From JBBDNC01 sp040877875 (GTDB lineage: Bacteria; Bacteroidota; Rhodothermia; Balneolales; Balneolaceae), in NCBI GenBank assembly GCA_040877875.1, contig JBBDNC010000130.1, positions 1 to 17,405 of the forward strand: a DNA stretch of 17,405 nucleotides, written 5' to 3'. Each line of letters starts with the position of its first letter. The stretch's first letter is position 1. This document shows positions 7,180 to 13,994 of the stretch, piece after piece. A model generated the notes under the pieces. That model did not search any database and was not told the DNA's origin. It worked only from the letters and a program-made list of their open reading frames with translations. The position numbers and the translations under genes were made by a program.

Positions 7180-7587
7180 ATGGGAAAAAATATGACCGGA
7201 ACCTTATACAACAAACTCCTGGAAATTATCGAACGGGAAGAGCCTTTTCTGCATACGGATCTGAAGACGGAAAAGGAGAAAATAGCTGACCGGCTAAAGA
7301 TTCCATCCAAGGAACTGGATGAAATGGTCAGGTTTTATCAGGATAAAACGTTCATCCAGTTACTTAAAACCTATCGGATTGAAAAAGCCAAGGAAATGCT
7401 TGCAGACCCGGAACTTGAAGATGTTAAAATCATTGAAATTGCTTTTAATACCGGCTTCGGCAACCTTTGGGACTTCAATCTCTACTTCAAGGAAGTGGCG
7501 GATGTGAATCCAACCGAATACAGGGCATTTCACAAGAACTTCAAGAAAGTAACGGGGCTGACTCCCATGGAATACAAAATGCAATAA
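7180..7587 (+). CDS. Stand-alone AraC-type DNA-binding domain protein (copy 2)
   Basis: 135-residue paralogue of the preceding gene, again only an AraC-type double helix-turn-helix. Matching segments are EREEPFLHTDLKTEKEKIAD, YRIEKAKEMLADPEL (65-79) and IIEIAFNTGFGNLWDFNLYF (84-103). The second HTH ends in FKEVADVNPTEY (103-114), and the same kind of motif is repeated as FKKVTGLTPMEY (121-132). The 18-residue spacing is the same as in copy 1, so the extra motif is a shared family trait and not a recent accident. The two paralogues are clearly divergent in sequence. AAGGAG at 7158-7163 is the best Shine-Dalgarno in the island, though 16 bases from the ATG. It is convergent with korB with a 28-base gap. 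With no sensor domain, activity may be set by dosage or by a partner protein. Target genes are unknown. Confidence 0.8.
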   Translation: MGKNMTGTLYNKLLEIIEREEPFLHTDLKTEKEKIADRLKIPSKELDEMVRFYQDKTFIQLLKTYRIEKAKEMLADPELEDVKIIEIAFNTGFGNLWDFNLYFKEVADVNPTEYRAFHKNFKKVTGLTPMEYKMQ

Positions 7588-7615
7588 AAGAAACAGTCGG
7601 GACCGGTTGTTCCTT

Positions 7616-8689
7616 TTATTTAACAACCCACGTTTCGGGTCCCTCGAGCAGGGTATCCAGATCCGGCTCTCCTTTCTGGCTGAGAGCCTGCTCAATTTGT
7701 GCATTCACGCCTTCTTCATAGCACGGACGGTCAACGGCATACAGAACCCCAAAGGGACGAGGCATACGGGCTTCACCCTCGTTCTCTGGGCTGTCGAAAA
7801 ATCTCGACAGCAGCCAGGCCTTGGTTTGATCCTCTTCATCATGAATCCAAAGATCCTCCTTGCTGACTTCCCCGTCGAGGGAGACAATCTCGGGACGGAG
7901 TCCGTCGAGCCGGATCCCTTTATCTTTCTCTTTGCCAAATATTAACGGCTCTCCATGTTCCAAATAGATGGTTTCACGAGGACGGGATTTTTTATCCGTA
8001 AACAATTCAAACGCCCCGTCGTTAAACACAATGCAATTCTGGTAAATTTCCAGCATCGACGTTCCACGGTGCTTATTGGTTCGCTGGATCAACTCCTGAA
8101 GATGCCTCGGATCCCGATCCATCGCACGGGCAACAAATGTAGAATCAGCTCCCAGACTCAGTGAGAGAGGGTTAAACGGATGATCAACCGATCCATAGGG
8201 AGTAGATTTGGTAACAGAACCTTCAGGAGCTGTGGGAGAATACTGCCCTTTAGTCAAGCCGTATATTTGATTATTAAAAAGCAACAGATTCACATTCACA
8301 TTCCTTCGCAACAACTGAACAAAGTGATTGGCACCGATAGATAGAGAATCGCCATCCCCCGTTATAATCCATACACTCAATTCCGGCCTTGACGTCTTGA
8401 GGCCGGTGGCAATTGCCGGTGCACGCCCGTGAATAGAATGCATACCGAACGTATCCATATAATATGGGAAACGGGCAGCACATCCGATCCCGGAAATGAA
8501 CACAATATCTTCCTTGCGGACACCGATTTCCGGCATCGCCTTTTGAACCTGCTTCAGAATCGTATAATCACCGCAACCGGGGCACCAGCGGACATCCTGG
8601 TCGGATGCGAAATCCTTGCCGGTATAATCCGGTATCGTACTACTGCCGTTGGTCGTTTTATCGAGTTGCTTTTCTATATCAAGTGCCAT
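7616..8689 (-). CDS. korB: 2-oxoacid:ferredoxin oxidoreductase, beta subunit
   Basis: Thiamine-diphosphate subunit of a 2-oxoacid:ferredoxin oxidoreductase, most likely 2-oxoglutarate to succinyl-CoA with ferredoxin as electron acceptor. The ThDP/Mg motif starts at GDGDSLSIGANH (111-122) and closes with NNQIYGLTKGQYSPT (139-153). Four cysteines placed as in archaeal-type beta subunits to hold the single [4Fe-4S] cluster are Cys36, Cys39 (WCPGCGDY), Cys70 (GIGCAARFPYY) and Cys219. The extended C-terminal region (about 240-357) is usual for the Bacteroidota/actinobacterial KorB form. It starts at ATG 8689, 19 bases after korA, so the two are co-transcribed. Substrate choice between 2-oxoglutarate and pyruvate is inferred from family architecture and is not proven by a residue. 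Confidence 0.93.
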   Translation of the reverse strand: MALDIEKQLDKTTNGSSTIPDYTGKDFASDQDVRWCPGCGDYTILKQVQKAMPEIGVRKEDIVFISGIGCAARFPYYMDTFGMHSIHGRAPAIATGLKTSRPELSVWIITGDGDSLSIGANHFVQLLRRNVNVNLLLFNNQIYGLTKGQYSPTAPEGSVTKSTPYGSVDHPFNPLSLSLGADSTFVARAMDRDPRHLQELIQRTNKHRGTSMLEIYQNCIVFNDGAFELFTDKKSRPRETIYLEHGEPLIFGKEKDKGIRLDGLRPEIVSLDGEVSKEDLWIHDEEDQTKAWLLSRFFDSPENEGEARMPRPFGVLYAVDRPCYEEGVNAQIEQALSQKGEPDLDTLLEGPETWVVK

Positions 8690-8708
8690 GAACGAAATGT
8701 GATGTGAT

Positions 8709-10586
8709 TTAGGATTGAGACTGTACGGTACCTTTTTTTACAGCCAATGCCTCTTGAACTTCCTGTTTCAATTCTTCAATACCAAAGGGACGTCCTTTAA
8801 TCTTGTTAATTCCCCTTGCGGGGACGAAGTACTCATCCCGGATCAATTTAACCAGTTGACCGTCATTAATTTCCGGGACCAGGATATTGTCAAATCCATC
8901 GAGCAGGTCGCCGAGATTTCTCGGAAACGGGCTGATATACCTGAGATGAATATGTGAAATATCCATGCCTTCCTGACGTAATTCATGGACAACCGTTCGA
9001 ATGGTCCCATAGGTGGATCCCCATCCGACAAGAACGGTTTCTCCTTGTTCATGGCCATTGTCCACTTCCTGCAGCGGGATAAAATCTGCAATAGCATCCC
9101 GCTTTGCCCGGCGGAGTTTCACCATTTTTTGATGATTATCCGGCTCATACGATACATCCCCGGTTTCATCTTCCTTTTCGAGTCCGCCGACGCGGTGTTC
9201 AATGCCCGCGGTTCCGGGTACAGCCCAGGGACGAACATGCCGTTCATCCCGGACATACGGTAAATACTTCTCCGGAGTCCCGTTTCGCGACGGCTCGAAG
9301 GACACATCAATTTTTTTAAGATCTTTGGTTTGAGGAAATTTCCACGGTTCCGATCCATTGGCAAGAAAGCCATCCGATAGATACATTACCGGGATCATGT
9401 GCTCAAGTGAAATCCGGCACGCTTCAAATACGGTTTCGAAACAGTCAGCCGGCGACCGGGGCGCTACCACGGCGACCGGACTTTCTCCGTTTCTTCCGTA
9501 CATGGCCTGCATCAAATCAGCCTGTTCGGTTTTCGTAGGCATCCCGGTTGACGGGCCCGCCCTTTGTATATTCAATACTACCAGCGGTAATTCAAGAATC
9601 ACGGCCAGGCCGATGGCTTCTCCTTTAAGGGCTATACCGGGCCCGGAAGAACTCGTAACCCCCAGGCTTCCACCAAAGGCGGCACCGATCGCCGAAGAAA
9701 CCGCTGCAATTTCATCCTCAGCCTGAAAGGTATACACCCCGAAATGTTTCTGTTTGGATAACCCGTGAAGCACATCCGAAGCAGGAGTAATCGGGTATGA
9801 GCCGAAAAATAACGGACGCCCGCTCCTTTGGGAAGCAGCGACCAGTCCCAAAACGGTGGCATCATTTCCGGTAATGTTCCGGTAGGTCCCCGGGGGGATA
9901 GAAGCTTCTTTTACAGTATAGCGTGAAGTAAAGACCTCAGTGGTTTCACCGTAGTGATAACCTTCTTTAAGAACCTTGATATTCGCTTCGGCAATCTCCG
10001 GATTTTTGGAAAACTTCTTCTCCAGAAAACCAATTGTCGAATCGAGTTCCCGGTTATACATCCAGTAAAGCAAGCCCAGAACAAACATGTTCTTGCAGCG
10101 ATCGATATCCTTGTGTGAAAGTTCCGAATCTGACAGGCTTTCCCGCGTCAGTTTGGTAATATCCACTTCCATGACATGGTAATCCGACAGGCTGCCGTCT
10201 TCAAGCGGGTTCTCGTCATCCTCGTAATTTGCCAGGTTCAGATTACGTTTGTCGAACCCGGAGATATTCGCAATGATCGTCCCCCCTCTTTTCAACAAGG
10301 CCAGATTGGCTTTCAAGGCAGCCGAATTCATCACCACGAGAACATCACAGACGTCACCCGGGGTTAAAATTTCCTTACTTCCGAAATGAAGTTGAAAAGA
10401 AGAGACGCCCGGTACCGTACCTGCCGGTGCGCGTATTTCAGCAGGAAACTCCGGTAACGTTCTCAGGTCGTTACCCCGGAGAGCTGCTGTGTTGGTAAAG
10501 AGAGAACCTGTCAGTTGCATCCCGTCGCCCGAATCCCCTGCAAATCGAATCGTTACATCCTCACGGACAAAATCCTTTTCGCTCAT
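8709..10586 (-). CDS. korA: 2-oxoacid:ferredoxin oxidoreductase, fused gamma-alpha subunit
   Basis: Partner of korB. The gamma domain comes first (about 13-190), with GDSGDGMQLTGSLF (17-30) and PEFPAEIRAPAGTVPG (45-60). It is fused to the alpha (pyrimidine-binding) domain from about 240, marked by GSYPITPASD (262-271) and AEDEIAAVSSAIGAAFGG (289-306), where Glu292 is in the conserved cofactor-activating region. A transketolase-C-like domain III fills about 500-600 (TVLVGWGSTYGTIR). The 625 residues match the fused KorA of aerobic bacteria, which lack a separate ferredoxin subunit. It is the first gene of the korAB operon. AAGGAG lies 12 bases before ATG 10586 (10599-10604 on the minus strand). 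The reduced ferredoxin could feed respiration or biosynthesis. Confidence 0.94.
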   Translation of the reverse strand: MSEKDFVREDVTIRFAGDSGDGMQLTGSLFTNTAALRGNDLRTLPEFPAEIRAPAGTVPGVSSFQLHFGSKEILTPGDVCDVLVVMNSAALKANLALLKRGGTIIANISGFDKRNLNLANYEDDENPLEDGSLSDYHVMEVDITKLTRESLSDSELSHKDIDRCKNMFVLGLLYWMYNRELDSTIGFLEKKFSKNPEIAEANIKVLKEGYHYGETTEVFTSRYTVKEASIPPGTYRNITGNDATVLGLVAASQRSGRPLFFGSYPITPASDVLHGLSKQKHFGVYTFQAEDEIAAVSSAIGAAFGGSLGVTSSSGPGIALKGEAIGLAVILELPLVVLNIQRAGPSTGMPTKTEQADLMQAMYGRNGESPVAVVAPRSPADCFETVFEACRISLEHMIPVMYLSDGFLANGSEPWKFPQTKDLKKIDVSFEPSRNGTPEKYLPYVRDERHVRPWAVPGTAGIEHRVGGLEKEDETGDVSYEPDNHQKMVKLRRAKRDAIADFIPLQEVDNGHEQGETVLVGWGSTYGTIRTVVHELRQEGMDISHIHLRYISPFPRNLGDLLDGFDNILVPEINDGQLVKLIRDEYFVPARGINKIKGRPFGIEELKQEVQEALAVKKGTVQSQS

Positions 10587-10923
10587 AATTATACCCTGCT
10601 CCTTACGGAATCCTGTTTTGGAAGTGATTACAAATGGTATGGGTTATCTGTAACAGCATCTGAAGATCAAAAGACCTCTGACATAGATAAATTTTGTGCA
10701 AGTTAACCTATTGACAAGCCTTTTTCAACGAATTCTTCATTCCCTGTTTTCTCTCAAGCCTTCCTTCGTCAACCAGGATGAGATCCCACTAAAATATTGA
10801 TAATCAATACCTTGTTTCAATGTAAGCGGTTTAGCTTTCCCGTTAATCCCGGATTCATGAAAAATCGAAGGGAGTCTATCCCGGCACGGATTACCGGGAC
10901 ATCCTCCATTCAGGGCTGATAAC
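10587..10923. other. 337-base gap upstream of korA
   Basis: No gene is visible. Reading on the minus strand, this lies between the DUF2892 gene and korA. It contains a perfect 15-base dyad, TATTGAT (10795-10801), one base, ATCAATA (10803-10809), about 210 bases before korA. It also has a copy of AATCCCGGATTCA (10845-10857) and a TCCCGG/CCGGGA stem (10879-10884 with 10894-10899) just past the DUF2892 stop. The stem has no T-run, so it is at best a weak terminator. Confidence 0.4.
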
Positions 10924-11154
10924 TCAGACTTCTATTTCCACATCAGGACTGCAGGTTTGAATACCCAGCACCTTGTAGATCGGACACCAGGAAACAGCTC
11001 CCGTGAATATGAGAATAAGTCCGGCAACTCCCCACCAGCTTCCATAATACAAACCGATCAGCAATATCACGGTTCCCAATATTGCACGGATTACCGAATC
11101 CGTATTCCCGACGTTCTTTCTTCTTATCTTTTTATTGATTGAATTTTTTTTCAT
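10924..11154 (-). CDS. DUF2892 family inner-membrane protein
   Basis: Short membrane protein of the DUF2892 (YgaP C-terminal-like) family. After a basic N-terminus come NVGNTDSVIRAILG and two membrane segments (about 23-38 and 41-56 from the chosen start). The diagnostic end is WCPIYKVLGIQTC, with two cysteines 11 residues apart. In rhodanese fusions this module sits beside a sulfurtransferase domain, but no rhodanese is attached here. I chose ATG 11154 because GGGTGG lies just upstream on the coding strand. GTG at 11163 would add three residues. The function of the stand-alone form is unknown. A role in sulfur handling is only suggested by relatives. Confidence 0.85.
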   Translation of the reverse strand: MKKNSINKKIRRKNVGNTDSVIRAILGTVILLIGLYYGSWWGVAGLILIFTGAVSWCPIYKVLGIQTCSPDVEIEV

Positions 11155-11254
11155 GTCAGCCACCCTTTATTTAATCATTATAAGTATCGTATAGATAGCA
11201 TATCCCTTTTTTCCATATCTCCATCTGGTAAAATCTGTTCGGAATACAACATCT

Positions 11255-11287
11255 GTCATTTATACCTTATGATACGGTATAAGTGGC
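11255..11287 (+). promoter_or_regulatory. Inverted repeat upstream of the DUF2892 gene
   Basis: Perfect arms TTATACC (11260-11266) and GGTATAA (11276-11282) are separated by nine bases. As plus-strand RNA the stem extends to 12 pairs with two G-U wobbles (11255-11287). The site lies about 100 bases upstream of the DUF2892 start and downstream of the decayed gluconolactonase fragment. It may be an operator for DUF2892 or a relic of the lost gene's 3' end. No T-run follows on either strand. Confidence 0.35.
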
Positions 11288-11389
11288 AAATACAATGCCA
11301 TGGATAACATATATTTCTTGTAAGGCTTAACCCTACATACCGGAATCACCTATACCTGTATCCAACAAGAAGATATGAATGGCAAACTT

Positions 11390-11653
11390 CTACCTTGGCT
11401 TAGAACCCATCACGTTGAATTCAAGACGATAAGCCCTTTCGACCGAAGTGATTAACAACTCATTATGGTTTTCCCCGCCCCACTTAAGATTTCAAATTCG
11501 CTGAGGGAAAGAAATATCCCGAACATGCGTTCCCTCACTGTCAAAAATAGAGAGTCCCGAAGGGCCTGTGGAATAGAGCCTGCCGTACAGGTCGATAGCC
11601 ATGCCATCGGCCGCACCGTCCTGGTTCGACAGCCCGATACTTGTATCCTCCCG
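11390..11653 (-). pseudogene. 3' remnant of an SMP-30/gluconolactonase-family gene
   Basis: One minus-strand frame, with a single in-frame stop, reads as the C-terminal third of an SMP-30/gluconolactonase/regucalcin-type beta-propeller. From 11653 downwards it contains NQDGAADGMAIDLYGRLY, then STGPSGLSIFDSEGTHVRD and ISFPQRI. An in-frame TGA follows at 11492-11494, then NLKWGGENHNELLITS and a terminal VMGSKPR with TAG at 11390-11392. DGMA-D-G-LY-TGPSG and NL-WGG-----L-ITS-----YR are blade signatures of the family. The TGA replaces a residue that is usually Ser or Ala before NL, so a single TCA to TGA change would explain it. The N-terminal two thirds, including the first metal ligands, are missing. 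The frame starts only five bases after the creatininase stop codon. This suggests a deletion joined the remnant to the end of that gene. Confidence 0.75.
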
Positions 11654-11657
11654 CTAA

Positions 11658-12419
11658 CTATACAAATAAATCGTCCGGATCCGATTCCGCAATTTTCACA
11701 TACAGGCTTCCAATTTTTTTCGTAACGTCTTTGAAATAGGCTTTACCCTTGTCCGCAGTCGATTTTTCAGGATTCCCTACGCCGGTGTCCTCCGTTACCT
11801 GCGACCATTTCCGCTCTGCCCAGGCCCAGTCTTCACGCAGGGCCTGGATACGGAACTTCTTCTCCTCTCCTTTCCCTGCTTCTTCAAGGGGCAGAACCAG
11901 ATCTTTCGCAAGATAGAGCATCAGGCTGGTTTCCATTTCATCTGCATGATCGCCCATCTCCTCAAAATATTTCGTTTTATCCAAAGCTTTAAACCAGGCA
12001 CAGCTTGCAATAAACATTTCAGGATATTTCACGCCCAACTCACGGATCATCATTTTGAAATCATTCCCACCGTGGCCATTCAGCACCAGCAATTTATAAA
12101 TCCCCTGCCGGTTCAGGACTTCCGTAACATCTCCGAGTACCGCCGCCTGGGTACTCGGATGCATATTGATATCCAATTTTATATCCGTCTGGCCGCTATT
12201 CACACCAAAAGGAACCGTGGGCAAAACGATAATTCGTGCTCCCTGTTCCCATGCCAGCCGTGCAGATTCTGCAGCAATATGATCCACCTGGATATTATCG
12301 GTAGCATAGGGCAGGTGATAATTATGGGCTTCCGTTGCTCCCCAGGGCAAGATTGCCAGCTCGACCGGCTGGTCTTTTAATGTTTTCCAATTCGACTCGG
12401 CTAAGATATACGGGCGCAT
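11658..12419 (-). CDS. Creatininase family amidohydrolase
   Basis: Metal-dependent amide hydrolase of the creatininase fold (creatininase, formamide hydrolases such as those of riboflavin/F420 and mycofactocin routes). Ligand-type residues are Glu30 and His32 in PWGATEAHNYHLPYATD, Asp41, His116 in LNGHGGND, and the DHADEMETS block (157-165) with Asp160/Glu161 or Glu163. The length of 253 residues is normal and both ends look intact, so the gene itself is not damaged by the deletion suspected just downstream. The substrate cannot be named: family members act on creatinine and several other cyclic or linear amides, and no flavin or PQQ-like peptide genes are nearby. It starts at ATG 12419 and faces away from the oxidoreductase gene at 12693, with which it may share regulation. 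Confidence 0.88.
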   Translation of the reverse strand: MRPYILAESNWKTLKDQPVELAILPWGATEAHNYHLPYATDNIQVDHIAAESARLAWEQGARIIVLPTVPFGVNSGQTDIKLDINMHPSTQAAVLGDVTEVLNRQGIYKLLVLNGHGGNDFKMMIRELGVKYPEMFIASCAWFKALDKTKYFEEMGDHADEMETSLMLYLAKDLVLPLEEAGKGEEKKFRIQALREDWAWAERKWSQVTEDTGVGNPEKSTADKGKAYFKDVTKKIGSLYVKIAESDPDDLFV

Positions 12420-12692
12420 CTTTTCAGGTATTGATTTTCAGTTACTGTACTTGATTTCGGAGTCTAAAATTAATGTTTTTCTGCTCACCTCCAACTTTTT
12501 TGAATGGTGATTTCCTATATTGTTTGTTAACTTTTTTGGACTTGCGCCCCATTGCAATTGAAACCCTTCGCATGCAGTACTCATATGACGGGGCTTGCAA
12601 TTGAATACGCCGGCCGGCGTGTCACGACCGAATTGTTTGAAAAATGAAATTTAATCCCAAATAAAATAGTTTAACCAGGAACCTTTACAGAT
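12420..12692. promoter_or_regulatory. Divergent control region with a repeated TTGCAATTGAA
   Basis: 273 bases between the creatininase (minus) and oxidoreductase (plus) genes. TTGCAATTGAA occurs twice as a direct repeat, at 12552-12562 and 12595-12605, 43 bases apart (about four helical turns). Each copy contains the palindrome CAATTG. GCCCC before the first copy can pair with GGGGC before the second. This spacing suits cooperative binding of one regulator controlling both genes. The promoters themselves are not resolvable by eye. Confidence 0.4.
12607..12620. repeat. 14-bp GC palindrome, copy 2
   Basis: ACGCCGG followed by CCGGCGT, a perfect palindrome two bases after the second TTGCAATTGAA. 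The central 12 bases are identical to the palindrome at 3794-3807. Both are intergenic and both stand in divergent upstream regions rather than after a gene, which does not suit a terminator. Confidence 0.6.
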
Positions 12693-13655
12693 ATGAAAAA
12701 GATCCGTTTCGGAGTATTCAGTACTGCCAAAATCGGCATGAAAAAAGTAATCCCGGCCATGCAAAAAGGGACTCTCACCGAGGTCAGTGCTATTAGTTCA
12801 AGATCGATAGAAAGGGCTAAAAATGCAGCCAGGAAACTGGAAATTCCCAAAACATATGGCTCCTACGAAGAACTGCTGGCCGATCCTGAAATCGATGCGA
12901 TCTATAATCCCCTGCCTAACCATCTGCATGTCCCCTGGTCGATCCAGGCCCTGGAAGCCGGAAAACACGTACTTTGTGAAAAACCGATTTCATTAACCTC
13001 GAGTGAAGCTCAAAAGCTCCTGGATGCCTCCGAAAAAAATCCGGATCTGAAAGTGATGGAGGCATTTATGTACCGACATCATCCCCGGTGGCAAAAAACC
13101 AAAGAATGGGTGGATGAAGGAAGGATCGGCGAGTTGAATACCGTCCATTCCTACTTCAGTTATTACAATGACAATCCGGATGACATCAGGAATCAGGCTG
13201 AAATCGGAGGCGGCGGAATGATGGACATCGGCTGCTATTGTATATCCGCAGCACGTTTTCTATTCGGAGGGGAGCCTCAACAAGCCGAATCGGTCCTGAA
13301 AATGGATTCTGAATTCCAAACCGACAAAGTGGCCTCCGCCCTTCTTGATTTCGGCAGTGGTACTTCGGTATTTACCTGTTCGACCCAATCTTCTCCCCAC
13401 CAGTACGTACAGATTTTCGGAACCAAAGGGCATATTCTCCTGAATACCCCGTTTACTCCCGCGCCGGATGAACAGACGGAGATTCACCTGTATAAAAACG
13501 GCTCGTCCGAGACGTTTTCAATTGAACCCCACGATCAATATACCGTACAGGGAGACCTCTTTGCCCGGTCGATCCTCGAGGATACCCCGGTTCCCACTCC
13601 CCTGCAGGATGCGGTGGACAATATGAAAGTCATAGAACAACTACTCCGTCAGTAG
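12693..13655 (+). CDS. Gfo/Idh/MocA family NAD(P)-dependent oxidoreductase
   Basis: Sugar-type dehydrogenase with an N-terminal Rossmann domain (about 4-120) and a C-terminal substrate domain. The nucleotide-binding turn is FGVFSTAKIG (6-15), the TAKIG variant seen in the dihydrodiol/D-xylose dehydrogenase branch in place of GxGxxG. EKPIS (96-100) carries the active-site Lys97. MEAFMYRHHPRW (about 126-137) and GGGGMMDIGCY (about 173-183) are the usual substrate-side and catalytic motifs. The 320 residues are complete. No Tat or Sec signal is present, so it is cytoplasmic. It is likely to oxidise or reduce a sugar or related polyol. The neighbouring creatininase gene and the gluconolactonase relic suggest a former carbohydrate or lactone catabolic cluster, but this is inference. 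Confidence 0.9.
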   Translation: MKKIRFGVFSTAKIGMKKVIPAMQKGTLTEVSAISSRSIERAKNAARKLEIPKTYGSYEELLADPEIDAIYNPLPNHLHVPWSIQALEAGKHVLCEKPISLTSSEAQKLLDASEKNPDLKVMEAFMYRHHPRWQKTKEWVDEGRIGELNTVHSYFSYYNDNPDDIRNQAEIGGGGMMDIGCYCISAARFLFGGEPQQAESVLKMDSEFQTDKVASALLDFGSGTSVFTCSTQSSPHQYVQIFGTKGHILLNTPFTPAPDEQTEIHLYKNGSSETFSIEPHDQYTVQGDLFARSILEDTPVPTPLQDAVDNMKVIEQLLRQ

Positions 13656-13990
13656 GAAGCCGCCAAAAAGGTTACAGAAGTTTTTTTACAAACAGAGAGG
13701 TCCCACGGAAGAAACAGAATTTAGACCGATGCTCGAAAACCGATTAAAATATCGTCACCCGAAACAGGCGTGAAGACAGCCATTCGGATACAGAATCCGG
13801 GAGATTGGATCCCGAAAATTCCTGCATGGATTTTTAAACGGACTTGAACGAATCTTCCACAAGAGTGATTTTTTATGTATACTTTTATTTACCTGAATCG
13901 TTACTCAATAACCGATTCAGGTTGAGACAATATTCACCCGCTCAGGGAAACTTTCAAGCAGATGTTTCCATTATTCACTGAATTTCTATT
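13656..13990. other. 335-base gap before the metal-uptake operon
   Basis: No gene is visible. After the oxidoreductase stop there is a CGGGA/TCCCG stem (13798-13802 with 13810-13814), preceded by GAATC, which echoes the AATCCCGGATTC repeat in reverse orientation. The promoter and operator-like repeat at 13878-13922 and a 10-codon leader ORF at 13962-13994 lie at the downstream end. Confidence 0.4.
13878..13922 (+). promoter_or_regulatory. Promoter with a 10-bp-arm inverted repeat
   Basis: ACCTGAATCG (13891-13900) and CGATTCAGGT (13913-13922) are perfect 10-base arms around 12 bases. Inside them TTA and TAA can add three more pairs with one bulged C. Immediately upstream, TATACT (13878-13883) overlaps TACTTTTA (13880-13887), a near match to the Bacteroidota -7 box TAnnTTTG. 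The repeat would cover the transcription start. That is the classic place for a repressor, and a metal regulator such as Zur is the natural guess given the operon. Confidence 0.5.
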
Positions 13991-13994
13991 TTGA
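13962..13994 (+). other. Possible 10-codon leader ORF overlapping the next start
   Basis: ATG at 13962 opens ten codons (MFPLFTEFLF) that end in TGA at 13992-13994, overlapping the TTG start of the next gene as TTGA. The geometry is the same as at 189-218. It may couple translation of the TTG-started gene to a leader peptide. Chance is a serious alternative. Confidence 0.3.

Noticed and set aside
5550..7587. Complete prophage or defence island
   Set aside because: No integrase, terminase, nuclease, toxin or att repeat is visible. Only regulators and one unknown small protein are present.
11465..11725. Plus-strand 86-residue frame across the pseudogene
   Set aside because: It is antisense to the SMP-30 remnant and overlaps the creatininase end. 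The minus-strand reading explains the sequence better.
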